Of a stretch of 64,000 nucleotides of DNA, positions 51,993-61,433 are shown piece after piece. Numbering within the stretch: the stretch's first letter is position 1; the number at the start of each line of letters is the position of its first letter. The notes below the pieces were generated by a model that was given only the letters and a program-made list of their open reading frames with translations, did no database searches and was not told the DNA's origin. The DNA is taken from assembly GCF_000512915.1 (NCBI RefSeq), contig NZ_CP007034.1, forward strand, positions 1,426,001-1,490,000. The letters are read 5' to 3'. Made by a program: the position numbers and the translations under genes. This DNA is from Barnesiella viscericola DSM 18177 (GTDB lineage Bacteria; Bacteroidota; Bacteroidia; Bacteroidales; Barnesiellaceae).

Positions 51993-54404
51993 ATGAGAAA
52001 ATTTTTGCTCCCGGCCTTAGGGCTCCTCGTTCCGCTGGCGTCTGCGGCCAATCCCCTCCCGGCCTCGACCGATTCGTTGGGAAACCGCATCTACAACCTG
52101 AACGCAGTCACCGTCATCAGTAACCCCAAATGGGAATCGAAACTGCTCGAATTTCCCGGCGCCATCACCTACCTCGACGCCGAAGATCTCGACCAGAAGA
52201 GTATCCGCTCGGTGAAGGACATCTCGACCCTCGTGCCCAACCTCTTTATCCCCGACTACGGGTCGAAGCTCATCTCCTCGGCCTATATCCGGGGCATCGG
52301 GTCGCGCATCAACTCGCCGGCCGTGGGGCTCTATGTCGACAACATTCCCTACCTCGACAAGAGTGCCTTCGACTTCGATTTCACCGACATCGCCCACATC
52401 GAGGTACTGAAAGGTCCGCAGGGCACGCTCTACGGCCGCAACACCATGGCCGGGCTGGTCTCCATCAAGACCATATCGCCCCTCGACAAGCAGGGCACCA
52501 AAGTCAAACTGAGTTTCGGCAACTACAACTTGTGGGGAGTATCGGCCTCGACCAGCCAGAAGGTTACCGACAACCTGGCCATCGCCGCCAATGCCCGCTA
52601 CCGTAGCAACGACGGCTATTTTGAGAACCAGTACACCCACGAGACGAGCGGCAGCACCCGCTCGGGCGGAGGCCGCATACAGATAGACTGGCGTGTCAAT
52701 CCCCAATGGCGGTTGAGCCTCAGCGGCGACTTCGAGAGCAGCGACCAGCAGGGATACCCCTACGCCTCCTACGACAAGACCCAAGGCATCGTCGGCGACA
52801 TCAGCTACAACGACGAGGCTTCGTATCGCCGCAACCTCCTCACCTCGGGATTCTCGGCCCAGTACCTCCACGACCGGTTCATCTTCACCTCGACCACCGG
52901 CTACCAGTATCTCGACGACGACATGCACCTCGACCAGGATTTCACCCCCCTCTCCATCTTCACCCTGCAACAGGAACAGAAGATGCACGCCGTTTCGCAG
53001 GAGTTTGCCATCAAGTCGCACAAGGGTAAACGGTGGGAATGGGTAGGAGGCCTCTTCGGTTTCTACCAGGATATTAACACCCTGGGGCCCGTCGATTTCA
53101 GACAACAGGGCATCGACCTGCTCATCACCAAGCAGACCAACGACCAGCTGGCGGCACTCAAACAGAATCCCGCTTTGGCCGGAATGCCCGACATCACCGT
53201 CGCCATCGATAACCCCAACCTCTACATCGACGGCTCCTACAAGACGCCCACCTACGGCGCAGCGGCATTCGGGCAAGCCACGCTCAACCGCATCTTCACC
53301 GACGGGCTCTCGGCCACCGTGGGGTTGCGCGTCGACTACGAGCGGGCCCGCATCTACCACCACACCCACGCCACCTCGCCGCTCTCGGGCAATGCCCACG
53401 TGGCCATCAATGCCGGAGGCCGCCCCATCACCATCGACCAACCCTTCGCCCTGCCGCTGGGTATCGACGGCCGCGAGTCGATGGAGACGCTCGAACTCTC
53501 ACCCAAATTTGAACTGAAATACACCCTCGGCACCCGTAGTTTCATCTACGCCTCGGCCACCCGGGGGTACCGCTCGGGGGGATACAATTTCCAGATGTTC
53601 TCCAACCTCATTCAGGCACAGATTCGCAGCAGCATGATGAGCGAACTGATGAAGAGCATGGGGGGCAGCATGGGGGGCGGCGGCAACACCGGCTCCAATC
53701 AATCCGGCTCGTCGGCCATGCCGGCTACCGGCAGTAGCTCGACCGACGTGAACAGCGCCATATCCTACAAGCCCGAACACAGCTGGAACTACGAAATAGG
53801 CGGTCGCTCGCAACTGATCGACCACCGACTCTTTGCCGACCTGTCGCTCTTCTACATCGACTGCCGCGACCAGCAGATTGCCGCCGTGAGCGGCTACGGC
53901 CGGGTGACCAAAAACTCGGGACGCACCGCCAGCTACGGCCTCGAAGCCGCCCTGCGGGCCATTCCCGTCGACCGACTGATGCTCTCGGCCAGCTACGGCT
54001 ACACCCACGCCACCTTCCGCGAATACAACGACGGGGAGAATGACTACAAGGGCCATTTCGTCCCCTTCGCTCCGGCCCACACTCTGGCCCTCTCGGGAGC
54101 CTATACCCAACCCATCGACCGCCAGCACGACGTCACCTTCGAGCTGCAATACCTGGGACAGGGCAAGATATACTGGACCGAGGCCAACGACGTGGCCCAG
54201 AATTTCTACGGTCTGCTCAACGCCTCGGTTCTCTTCACCGGGAAATATGCCGACATCAAGCTGTGGGGCAAGAATCTGCTCAACCGCCACTACCAGGCCT
54301 TCTACTTCGAGACGATGAACGCCGAGAATCTCTCGTCGCCCAACAGTTTCGTACAGGAGGGACGTCCCCTCACCTTCGGGGTCGACATCACCTTCCATTT
54401 CTAA
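51993..54404 (+). CDS. TonB-dependent receptor with a Met/Gly/Ser-rich insert
   Basis: 803 aa. Signal peptide (ending SAA), plug domain (about 35-165; LEFPGAITYLDAEDLDQKSI and IEVLKGPQGTLYGRNTMAG) without a carboxypeptidase-like N-terminal domain, then a 22-strand-type barrel ending in TFGVDITFHF with a terminal Phe. At about residues 545-590 an extracellular-loop-like insert is rich in Met, Gly and Ser (MMSELMKSMGGSMGGGGNTG, then SNQSGSSAMPA). Such loops may bind metal, but this is not shown. No SusD, so probably a metal-chelate or vitamin receptor. It follows zupT. Confidence 0.88.
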   Translation: MRKFLLPALGLLVPLASAANPLPASTDSLGNRIYNLNAVTVISNPKWESKLLEFPGAITYLDAEDLDQKSIRSVKDISTLVPNLFIPDYGSKLISSAYIRGIGSRINSPAVGLYVDNIPYLDKSAFDFDFTDIAHIEVLKGPQGTLYGRNTMAGLVSIKTISPLDKQGTKVKLSFGNYNLWGVSASTSQKVTDNLAIAANARYRSNDGYFENQYTHETSGSTRSGGGRIQIDWRVNPQWRLSLSGDFESSDQQGYPYASYDKTQGIVGDISYNDEASYRRNLLTSGFSAQYLHDRFIFTSTTGYQYLDDDMHLDQDFTPLSIFTLQQEQKMHAVSQEFAIKSHKGKRWEWVGGLFGFYQDINTLGPVDFRQQGIDLLITKQTNDQLAALKQNPALAGMPDITVAIDNPNLYIDGSYKTPTYGAAAFGQATLNRIFTDGLSATVGLRVDYERARIYHHTHATSPLSGNAHVAINAGGRPITIDQPFALPLGIDGRESMETLELSPKFELKYTLGTRSFIYASATRGYRSGGYNFQMFSNLIQAQIRSSMMSELMKSMGGSMGGGGNTGSNQSGSSAMPATGSSSTDVNSAISYKPEHSWNYEIGGRSQLIDHRLFADLSLFYIDCRDQQIAAVSGYGRVTKNSGRTASYGLEAALRAIPVDRLMLSASYGYTHATFREYNDGENDYKGHFVPFAPAHTLALSGAYTQPIDRQHDVTFELQYLGQGKIYWTEANDVAQNFYGLLNASVLFTGKYADIKLWGKNLLNRHYQAFYFETMNAENLSSPNSFVQEGRPLTFGVDITFHF

Positions 54405-54450
54405 TCCCTGCCACTCACAACCAGTTATACAAGGGTATCTCAACCACACC

Positions 54451-54490
54451 CGGGGTCGGTTCTCGTCGAGGGCCGACCCCGTTTCGTTTT
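54451..54490 (+). terminator. Terminator after the TonB receptor
   Basis: CGGGGTCGG (54451-54459) pairs with CCGACCCCG (54473-54481), followed by TTTCGTTTT. Confidence 0.85.
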
Positions 54491-54555
54491 CCCAATCTTC
54501 TTCACCGACCGGAAAAGTCTACCCCCTTTCTCTACCAAAAAGGCCCCCTTCCCTG

Positions 54556-54586
54556 TTTGAAAAAGGCAAAAGATACGCTACCTTTG
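54556..54586 (+). promoter_or_regulatory. Promoter of the muropeptide operon
   Basis: -33 TTTG (54556-54559), 19 bp spacer, -7 TACCTTTG (54579-54586). Leaves a leader of about 115 nt before the amidase gene. Confidence 0.7.
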
Positions 54587-54704
54587 TCTATATCAATAAC
54601 CGGGGACCGACCGTGAGCCGTCGCTCCCGGCCGAGACCCGGCCGGGCAGCCCCGATACAAAAGGGTCCCGGATACAAACCGATACACCTCTATTCCCGAA
54701 CCGC

Positions 54705-57698
54705 ATGAAAAAGAGACGATATATTCTTCTACTTGTACTTGTAACCCTTGTCGCCCCCCTGCTCGTCCCCGTCGGTGCCCGCAATCTGGAACCGGCCATC
54801 GAGCAGTCGCTCGCCTCGCTCAAACCCGACTACCTGAACATCGGCGAAATCAAATTGAAGCGCTTCACCCAAAAGGGGAATCGCCTCACCGTCGAGATGA
54901 ACGACGAGTTCGCCTACCTTCCCTTCCGCGACGAACTGGTGAAGCAGGCCTACGACACCGTGCGGGCCGTCCTCCCCTCGAAACTGAGACACAAAAAGCT
55001 CACCATCAGTGCCGGTGGTTACGAGATAAGCCGTCTGGTCCCCTTTGCCGACCCTCACAAGCGGTTTACCGTCGCCTGCCACCGCCCCATCGTCGAGCCG
55101 GTGGACCGACTCTACACCCCCTCACACGGACTGCTCAACCGTCACATTGCACTGTGGCAAAGCCACGGATACTATTTCGAGCAGTCGCTCAACCGGTGGG
55201 AGTGGCAACGGGCCCGCATCTTCGGCACCGTGGAGGACCTCTTCACCCAGAGTTTCGTCATGCCCTTTCTCACCCCCATGCTGCAAAATGCCGGGGCCTA
55301 TATCTTCTCGCCCCGCGAGCGGGATACCAACCCGCATGAACGGATTGCCGACAACAACGACGCCTCGACCTATGCCGAAACCACCTCAGGCAAAGAGAAA
55401 TGGCAACGCGGAGGCGTCGGCTTCGCCCACCGGGCCGAGGTCTACACCCAGTCGCAAAATCCCTTTACCGAGGGGAGCTTCCGCCAGACCAAGACCACGA
55501 CCGACCCCCACCGGGCGATACGGGCCTGCTGGCAGGTCCCTGTTCCCGAGCGCGGCCGGTATGCCGTCTACGTGGCCTACCGCACGGTCAAGGGGAGTAC
55601 CGACGACGCCCTCTACACCGTGTATCACCGGGGCGGCAAATCGCAGTTTCGCGTCAACCAGACCATGGGTGGAGGCACCTGGATTTACCTGGGACACTTC
55701 GACTTCGACCCGGGCGAAATGGCTCGCGTCGAGTTGAGCAACCTCTCCCGCGAGAAGGGGCGCATCGTCACGGCCGACGCCGTGAAAATCGGGGGCGGAT
55801 ACGGCAACATCGCCCGCCGCATGAACGACAAACACCCCGCCTGCAACCCGGCCGTCGACTACGAAGCACAAACCAGCGGCTATCCCCGCTTTACCGAAGC
55901 GGCCCGCTACTGGCTGCAATGGGCGGGATTCCCCGAATCGGTCTACTCGCCCAGCCGGGGAGAGAACGACTATACCGACGATTTCAAATGCCGGGGAGTG
56001 TGGGTCAACTACCTGGCCGGAGGCTCATCGGTCCTCCCCGACAGCACGGGGCTGCACGTCCCCGTCGACCTGGCCTTCGCCTTCCACTCCGATGCCGGCA
56101 CCACCCCCAACGACTCGACCATAGGCAGCCTGGGTATCTATTTCACCGGCAAGGACCGCAAGGTCTATCTCCACGACGTGCCGCGCCAAGTATCGCGCTA
56201 CCTCACCGACCTCGTGCTCTCGCAAATCACCGACGACCTGCACCGCACCTGTGCCCCCCAATGGAGCCGCCGGGGCATGTGGAACAAATCCTATTTCGAG
56301 GCCCGCGTGCCCGAGGTTCCCACCATGCTGCTCGAACTGCTCTCGCACCAGAATCTGGCCGACATGCGCTACGGGCTCGACCCGCGCTTCCGGTTTCTGG
56401 TGGCCCGGGCCGTGTATAAGGGCATCTTGAAATTCATCGCCTTCCAAAACGGATTCGACTATGTGGTGCAACCCCTGCCGGTAACCCACCTGCGGAGCGA
56501 GTTTACCGGGACAAACCGCATGCAACTCGCCTGGCGCCCCACCACCGACCCGCTCGAACCGACGGCCGTCCCCGAGCGCTACATCGTCTACACCCGGGTG
56601 GGCGACGGTGCCTTCGATGCCGGTACCCTCGTGACCGATACCACCTGGACCCGGACCATACACCCCGACTCGATTTACAGTTTCAAGGTCACCGCCGTGA
56701 ACCGAGGCGGCGAGAGCTTCCCCTCCGAGACGCTGTCGCTCTGCCGCAGCTCGCGCGAGAAGGGGGTAGTCGTGGTCATCAACGCCTTCGACCGCATCAG
56801 CGGCCCCGACAGTTTCGAGGCCGACTCGCTTGTGGGCGGGTTCGACACCCGCAAGGACTTCGGGGTGCCCTACCTCTGCGACATCGCCTTCACCGGCGAA
56901 CAGTATGAGTTCCGCCGCAACCGTCCCTGGCTCGACGACGATAACCCCGGATTCGGTGCCAGCCGGGCCGACCGCGAGACTCAGGTCATTGCCGGCAACA
57001 CCTTCGACTATCCCGCTCTACACGGCCGGTCGATCGTGCGGGCAGGCTACTCGTTTGTCTCGACCAGCGACGAAGCGGTAGCCGAGGGGCTTACCGACCT
57101 GACCCGCTACCGCCTGGCCGACCTCATTCTCGGGAAAGAGAAGCAGGTCACGCTGGGTAACGACACCGGCCGCTACGACTTCAAGACCTTCGACCCCATG
57201 CTGCGCAAAGCCATCGCCCGCTACTGTCACAACGGGGGCAATCTCTTCGTCTCGGGAGCCTATGTCGCTACCGACCTGTGGGACAACGGCACCCCCGACC
57301 CGGAGGCCCAACAGTTCGCCAACCGGGTGCTGCACTACACCTGGCGCACGGGACAAGCCTCGACAAGCGGGAGGGTACAACCGACCCCGTCGCCCTTCGC
57401 CCGGTTCAACCACCTCGACCTCAACTACTGGAATACCCTCAACGCCACCTGCTACGCCGCCGAATCGCCCGACGGCATCGAGCCCTGCGGAGCAGGCAGC
57501 TACACCATACAGCGGTATGACGACACCCGCATCGGTGCCGGCATCTTCTACCGGGGCGACACATACAGCACCTGCGTCCTAGGCTACCCCTTCGAGACCA
57601 TCGTGAGCGATACCGAGCGCGATGCCCTCATGCAGGCCATCTTGTCGACCTTCGACGAGGCGGCCGGAAGTGACACCCCGTCAAACAATACCCATTAA
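54705..57698 (+). CDS. Secreted Amidase_3-like peptidoglycan amidase with golvesin-like insert
   Basis: 997 aa. Signal peptide (ending PVGAR). Amidase-like motifs appear in two separated parts: TPSHGLLNRH (about residue 140), then AFAFHSDAG (about 460; compare the second-His motif) and PTMLLELLSHQN (about 540; compare the catalytic-Glu motif). Between them lies a beta-rich module (about 270-365; GRYAVYVAYRTVKGSTDDALYTVYH, quoted in part) like the golvesin/xanthan-lyase carbohydrate-binding domain. An Fn3-like domain (about 620-685) and a C-terminal alpha/beta domain (from VVVVINAFDRISGPD, to the end) follow. It should free stem peptides from peptidoglycan; zinc ligands are inferred. First gene of a five-gene operon. 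Confidence 0.75.
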   Translation: MKKRRYILLLVLVTLVAPLLVPVGARNLEPAIEQSLASLKPDYLNIGEIKLKRFTQKGNRLTVEMNDEFAYLPFRDELVKQAYDTVRAVLPSKLRHKKLTISAGGYEISRLVPFADPHKRFTVACHRPIVEPVDRLYTPSHGLLNRHIALWQSHGYYFEQSLNRWEWQRARIFGTVEDLFTQSFVMPFLTPMLQNAGAYIFSPRERDTNPHERIADNNDASTYAETTSGKEKWQRGGVGFAHRAEVYTQSQNPFTEGSFRQTKTTTDPHRAIRACWQVPVPERGRYAVYVAYRTVKGSTDDALYTVYHRGGKSQFRVNQTMGGGTWIYLGHFDFDPGEMARVELSNLSREKGRIVTADAVKIGGGYGNIARRMNDKHPACNPAVDYEAQTSGYPRFTEAARYWLQWAGFPESVYSPSRGENDYTDDFKCRGVWVNYLAGGSSVLPDSTGLHVPVDLAFAFHSDAGTTPNDSTIGSLGIYFTGKDRKVYLHDVPRQVSRYLTDLVLSQITDDLHRTCAPQWSRRGMWNKSYFEARVPEVPTMLLELLSHQNLADMRYGLDPRFRFLVARAVYKGILKFIAFQNGFDYVVQPLPVTHLRSEFTGTNRMQLAWRPTTDPLEPTAVPERYIVYTRVGDGAFDAGTLVTDTTWTRTIHPDSIYSFKVTAVNRGGESFPSETLSLCRSSREKGVVVVINAFDRISGPDSFEADSLVGGFDTRKDFGVPYLCDIAFTGEQYEFRRNRPWLDDDNPGFGASRADRETQVIAGNTFDYPALHGRSIVRAGYSFVSTSDEAVAEGLTDLTRYRLADLILGKEKQVTLGNDTGRYDFKTFDPMLRKAIARYCHNGGNLFVSGAYVATDLWDNGTPDPEAQQFANRVLHYTWRTGQASTSGRVQPTPSPFARFNHLDLNYWNTLNATCYAAESPDGIEPCGAGSYTIQRYDDTRIGAGIFYRGDTYSTCVLGYPFETIVSDTERDALMQAILSTFDEAAGSDTPSNNTH

Positions 57699-57711
57699 AA
57701 CCACCTGACCC

Positions 57712-59181
57712 ATGAAGAGAATCAACTGTTTCATACCCCTCTCGCCCGACCCGGAGCAGACAGCCGAAACCCTCAAAGAGCTGCGCGCCTGCGAGGCGGT
57801 AAACACCATCTACCTGCTGTCGACCGACCCGGAGGCCCAGCCAATCGACGGGACCACCCTCTTGTCCGTCACCGGGCTCAACGCCTCGGCCACCCTCCGT
57901 ACGATAGCCCGTTGCAGCGACACCGACTTCACCCTGCTGTACACCCGCCATACAACCCTCCGGCTGGGCTACTTCGCCCTCGAACGCATGATGCGCATCG
58001 CCGACGACTCCGGGGCCGGACTGCTCTATGCCGACGCGTACCAACAGACCGATGGACGACTGGTTCAGGCACCGGTCATCGACTACCAGATGGGCAGCCT
58101 GCGCGACGATTTCAACTTCGGGTCGCTGCTGCTCTTTCGTGCAGAGGCCCTGCGCGAAGCTGCCTCGCGCATGACGAGCGACTTCCGCCATGCGGGACTC
58201 TACGACCTGCGATTGAAGCTGTCGCAAAAGGCACTGCTGCTCCACATCAACGAGTATCTCTATACCGATGTCGAGAGCGACACCCGCCGCAGCGGCGAGA
58301 AGATGTTCGACTACGTCGACCCCAAAAACCGGGAGGTGCAAATCGAGATGGAGGAGGCCTGCACCGAGCACCTCAAAGCCATCGGCGGCTACCTGGCCCC
58401 CCGGTTCGAGCCCATTGCCTTCGACGCCGGCGACTTTCCCTGCGAAGCCTCGGTCATCATTCCCGTGCGCAACCGCGCCCGTACCATCGCCGACGCCATC
58501 GGGTCGGTGCTGAAACAGCAGACCCGGTTCAAATTCAACCTCATCGTCATCGACAACCACTCGACCGACGGCACCACCGAGGTCATCGACCGCTTTGCCG
58601 ACGACGAACGGGTGATTCACCTCATTCCCGAACGGAACGACCTGGGCATAGGCGGCTGCTGGAACCTGGGGGTGCACCACCCCCGGTGCGGCAAGTTTGC
58701 CGTACAACTCGACAGCGACGACCTCTACGCCAGCGAGCGGACGCTGCAAACTCTGGTCGACGCCTTCTACCAGCAGAATTGCGGCATGGTGGTAGGGACC
58801 TACCAAATGACCGACTTCGAGCTGAACCCCATCGCGCCGGGTATCATCGACCACCGGGAGTGGACCCCCGAGAACGGACGCAACAACGCCCTGCGCATCA
58901 ACGGGCTGGGAGCGCCCCGCGCCTTTTATACCCCGCTGCTGCGCCAAGTGAAGGTGCCCAACACCAGCTACGGCGAGGACTATGCGCTGGGGCTGAACAT
59001 CTCGCGCCGTTACCAGATAGGGCGCGTCTACGAGGTGGTCTACCTGTGCCGCCGCTGGGAGGGGAACTCCGACGCCGCGCTCAGCATCGAAAAGAGCAAC
59101 GCCAACAACCTGTACAAAGACCGCATTCGCACCTGGGAGCTGCAAGCCCGCATCGCCCTGAATAAAAACCTGCACGCATGA
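57712..59181 (+). CDS. Soluble GT2 glycosyltransferase with an extra N-terminal GT-like half
   Basis: 489 aa, no signal peptide or membrane helix. The C-terminal half (from about 245) is a clear GT2 domain: [35 protein letters not shown] and the metal-binding [11 protein letters not shown] (about 340-350), then [15 protein letters not shown] and [11 protein letters not shown]. The N-terminal half (1-240) looks like a degenerate second GT-A domain ([40 protein letters not shown]). Its gene starts 13 bp after the amidase and overlaps the next by ATGA. In a muropeptide operon its acceptor is unknown: perhaps a recycled sugar. Confidence 0.8.
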   Translation: MKRINCFIPLSPDPEQTAETLKELRACEAVNTIYLLSTDPEAQPIDGTTLLSVTGLNASATLRTIARCSDTDFTLLYTRHTTLRLGYFALERMMRIADDSGAGLLYADAYQQTDGRLVQAPVIDYQMGSLRDDFNFGSLLLFRAEALREAASRMTSDFRHAGLYDLRLKLSQKALLLHINEYLYTDVESDTRRSGEKMFDYVDPKNREVQIEMEEACTEHLKAIGGYLAPRFEPIAFDAGDFPCEASVIIPVRNRARTIADAIGSVLKQQTRFKFNLIVIDNHSTDGTTEVIDRFADDERVIHLIPERNDLGIGGCWNLGVHHPRCGKFAVQLDSDDLYASERTLQTLVDAFYQQNCGMVVGTYQMTDFELNPIAPGIIDHREWTPENGRNNALRINGLGAPRAFYTPLLRQVKVPNTSYGEDYALGLNISRRYQIGRVYEVVYLCRRWEGNSDAALSIEKSNANNLYKDRIRTWELQARIALNKNLHA

Positions 59182-60128
59182 CCCCCCTGAGAATAAACTC
59201 AAGCCTCATCAACCAGCTGATTGACAACCAGCTGGCCGAGTGGGAGACGGCCCGGCGCAACTACCGGGCACTGGAATCGGTGCAGGTCAAGGAGCTGATG
59301 CTGGGAAACTGCCCGGTCAAGGTGCAGTTCAACCCGGCCCGCATCGTCTCGTCGGCCGCCAAGGTCAATGCCCGGTCGTTGAAGGAGCGGCCCTGTTTCC
59401 TCTGCGCCGGGAACCGCCCGGCCGAACAGCAGGGCCTCGCCGACGGCGACTACACCTGGCTGGTCAACCCCTTCCCCATCTTTCCCCGCCACCTCACGAT
59501 TCCGGTCAACCACCACACCCCGCAACTCATCGGCGACCGGGTGGGCGACCTGTTGCGTCTCACCCGCGAAGCCGACGAGTTCGTCCTCTTCTACAACGGT
59601 CCCCGATGCGGCGCCTCGGCCCCCGACCACGCCCATTTCCAAGCGGGCAACAAGGGGTTCCTTCCCCTCGGCGAGGCGATAAGGAGCTGTCGGCGGGAGC
59701 CCCTGCTTACCCACGGCTCGGCCCGACTGAGCCTCGTCACGGAGTACATCTGCCCCCTCTTCCTCATCGAAGCCCGCGAGGCCGACGAAGCCCGCGCCCT
59801 CTTCGATACGCTCTACCGGGCCCTCGACCAGCCGGCCGGGGAACCCGAGCCCATGATCAACCTCGTGGCCTGGTACGAAGCGGGAGGGTGGAGCCTCTGC
59901 ATCTTCCCCCGCATCCGGCACCGCCCCTCGTGCTATCAGGCCGAGGGCGACGCCAATATCCTGCTCAGTCCCGCCTCGGTCGACTTGGGCGGGGTCTTCA
60001 TCACCCCCCTCGAAAAAGATTTCGAGAAAATCGAGGGCGGGGACCTGCAACAAATCCTCGCGGAGGTCTGTCCCAACCGGGAGCAGATTGACGCCATCAT
60101 CAACCGACTTAACCGTCAACAATCATGA
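59178..60128 (+). CDS. DUF4922 protein, GalT/HIT-like nucleotidyltransferase candidate
   Basis: 316 aa, cytoplasmic. A zinc-type CxxC ([11 protein letters not shown], about residue 74-77) is followed by a HIT-like motif [11 protein letters not shown] (about 146-156), which resembles the HxHxQ active site of galactose-1-phosphate uridylyltransferase and Ap4A phosphorylase. Such enzymes transfer nucleotide monophosphates to sugar phosphates. Both gene ends overlap neighbours (ATGA), so translation is coupled with the GT2 and SpoIID-like genes. I infer a nucleotide-sugar step on a sugar recovered from muropeptides; known function of the family is not established. Confidence 0.75.
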   Translation: MTPLRINSSLINQLIDNQLAEWETARRNYRALESVQVKELMLGNCPVKVQFNPARIVSSAAKVNARSLKERPCFLCAGNRPAEQQGLADGDYTWLVNPFPIFPRHLTIPVNHHTPQLIGDRVGDLLRLTREADEFVLFYNGPRCGASAPDHAHFQAGNKGFLPLGEAIRSCRREPLLTHGSARLSLVTEYICPLFLIEAREADEARALFDTLYRALDQPAGEPEPMINLVAWYEAGGWSLCIFPRIRHRPSCYQAEGDANILLSPASVDLGGVFITPLEKDFEKIEGGDLQQILAEVCPNREQIDAIINRLNRQQS

Positions 60129-61429
60129 AAGAACCATCGGTAACCGTAGGAATACTCTCGGGCGAACGCCTTGCTTTCGCCTTCAACGATACCTATCTGT
60201 GGGAAACTACCCCAGTCGAAGGGGCCCAGGAGGTCTACCTCGACGAGGGGCGAATCGCCTGGAACGGAGTCCGGTACGACCAACTCTGCTTCACCCCGCA
60301 ACACCCCGACGGCTCCTTCTGCCTCAAAGGGGTGACCATCGGGGTGAAATTCCACTGGGAACGCCGCGAAGACCAGACATTCAGGGGGAGCCTGCGACTT
60401 GTCGTCGACGAGGGGCGTATCACCGCCATCAACGAACTGGGCATCGAAGAGTATCTGCTCAGCGTCATCTCGTCGGAGATGAGTGCCACCGCCTCGCTCG
60501 AACTGCTCAAATCGCACGCCGTCATCTCGCGCAGCTGGCTGCTGGCCCAAATCCGGAAGGACAAGGCGCAAGCCGGGCTCAAACCCGTCTCGACCCGCCA
60601 CACGGACGACGAACTGATTCGCTGGTACGACCGCGAAGACCATCGACTCTTCGACGTCTGTGCCGACGACCATTGCCAACGCTACCAGGGCATTACCCGA
60701 GCCTCGACGCCCCTCGTCGGCGAAGCCGTGCGGGCCACCCGGGGCGAGATACTCACCTGCGACGGCACGATATGCGACACCCGCTTCTCCAAGTGTTGCG
60801 GCGGGGTGATGGAGCGCTTCTCCTCCTGCTGGGAGGAGGTCGACCCGCCCTACCTCGTAGCCCGGCGCGACAGCCGCGACGAACTCGACTTCCCCGATTT
60901 GCGCATCGAGGAGAATGCCCGCCGATGGATCGAAACGACACCCGAAGCCTACTGCCACACCACCGATGCCCGAATACTTGCGCAGGTACTCAACAACTAC
61001 GACCGGGAGACGACCGACTTTTACCGCTGGCGGGTCGACTACACCCAGGAGGAACTCGCCTCGCTTATCCGGGAAAAATCGGGTCTCGATCTGGGGCAGA
61101 TTGTCGACCTGCGCCCCGTCGAGCGGGGTACCTCGGGCCGCATTGTACGGCTGCGCATCGAAGGCACCCGACGGGCAATCACCATAGGCAAGGAACTGGA
61201 AATACGCCGCACCCTCTCACCGTCTCACCTGTACAGTTCGGCCTTCGTGGTCGACCGGGAAGAAATGGTCGACGGCATACCCCGACGCTTCGTTCTGCGG
61301 GGAGCCGGCTGGGGCCACGGCGTGGGACTCTGCCAGATAGGCGCCGCCGTCATGGGCGAGCAGGGATACAGCTACCGCCAGATACTCCTGCACTACTATG
61401 CGGGAGCCACACTCGAAAAAATATACTGA
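60125..61429 (+). CDS. SpoIID/LytB-domain protein without signal peptide
   Basis: 434 aa. The SpoIID/LytB domain (about residues 60-430) has RGSLRLVVDEGRITAINELG (quoted in part), IEEYLLSVISSEMSA with the likely catalytic Glu (about 118), LLKSHAVISRSWLL, and the C-terminal GAGWGHGVGLCQIGA. SpoIID is a lytic transglycosylase that acts on glycans stripped of stem peptides. The N-terminus ([20 protein letters not shown]) has no signal peptide or anchor, so it seems cytoplasmic unless exported some other way. The amidase encoded upstream supplies the natural partner activity. Confidence 0.88.
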   Translation: MKEPSVTVGILSGERLAFAFNDTYLWETTPVEGAQEVYLDEGRIAWNGVRYDQLCFTPQHPDGSFCLKGVTIGVKFHWERREDQTFRGSLRLVVDEGRITAINELGIEEYLLSVISSEMSATASLELLKSHAVISRSWLLAQIRKDKAQAGLKPVSTRHTDDELIRWYDREDHRLFDVCADDHCQRYQGITRASTPLVGEAVRATRGEILTCDGTICDTRFSKCCGGVMERFSSCWEEVDPPYLVARRDSRDELDFPDLRIEENARRWIETTPEAYCHTTDARILAQVLNNYDRETTDFYRWRVDYTQEELASLIREKSGLDLGQIVDLRPVERGTSGRIVRLRIEGTRRAITIGKELEIRRTLSPSHLYSSAFVVDREEMVDGIPRRFVLRGAGWGHGVGLCQIGAAVMGEQGYSYRQILLHYYAGATLEKIY

Positions 61430-61433
61430 CACC

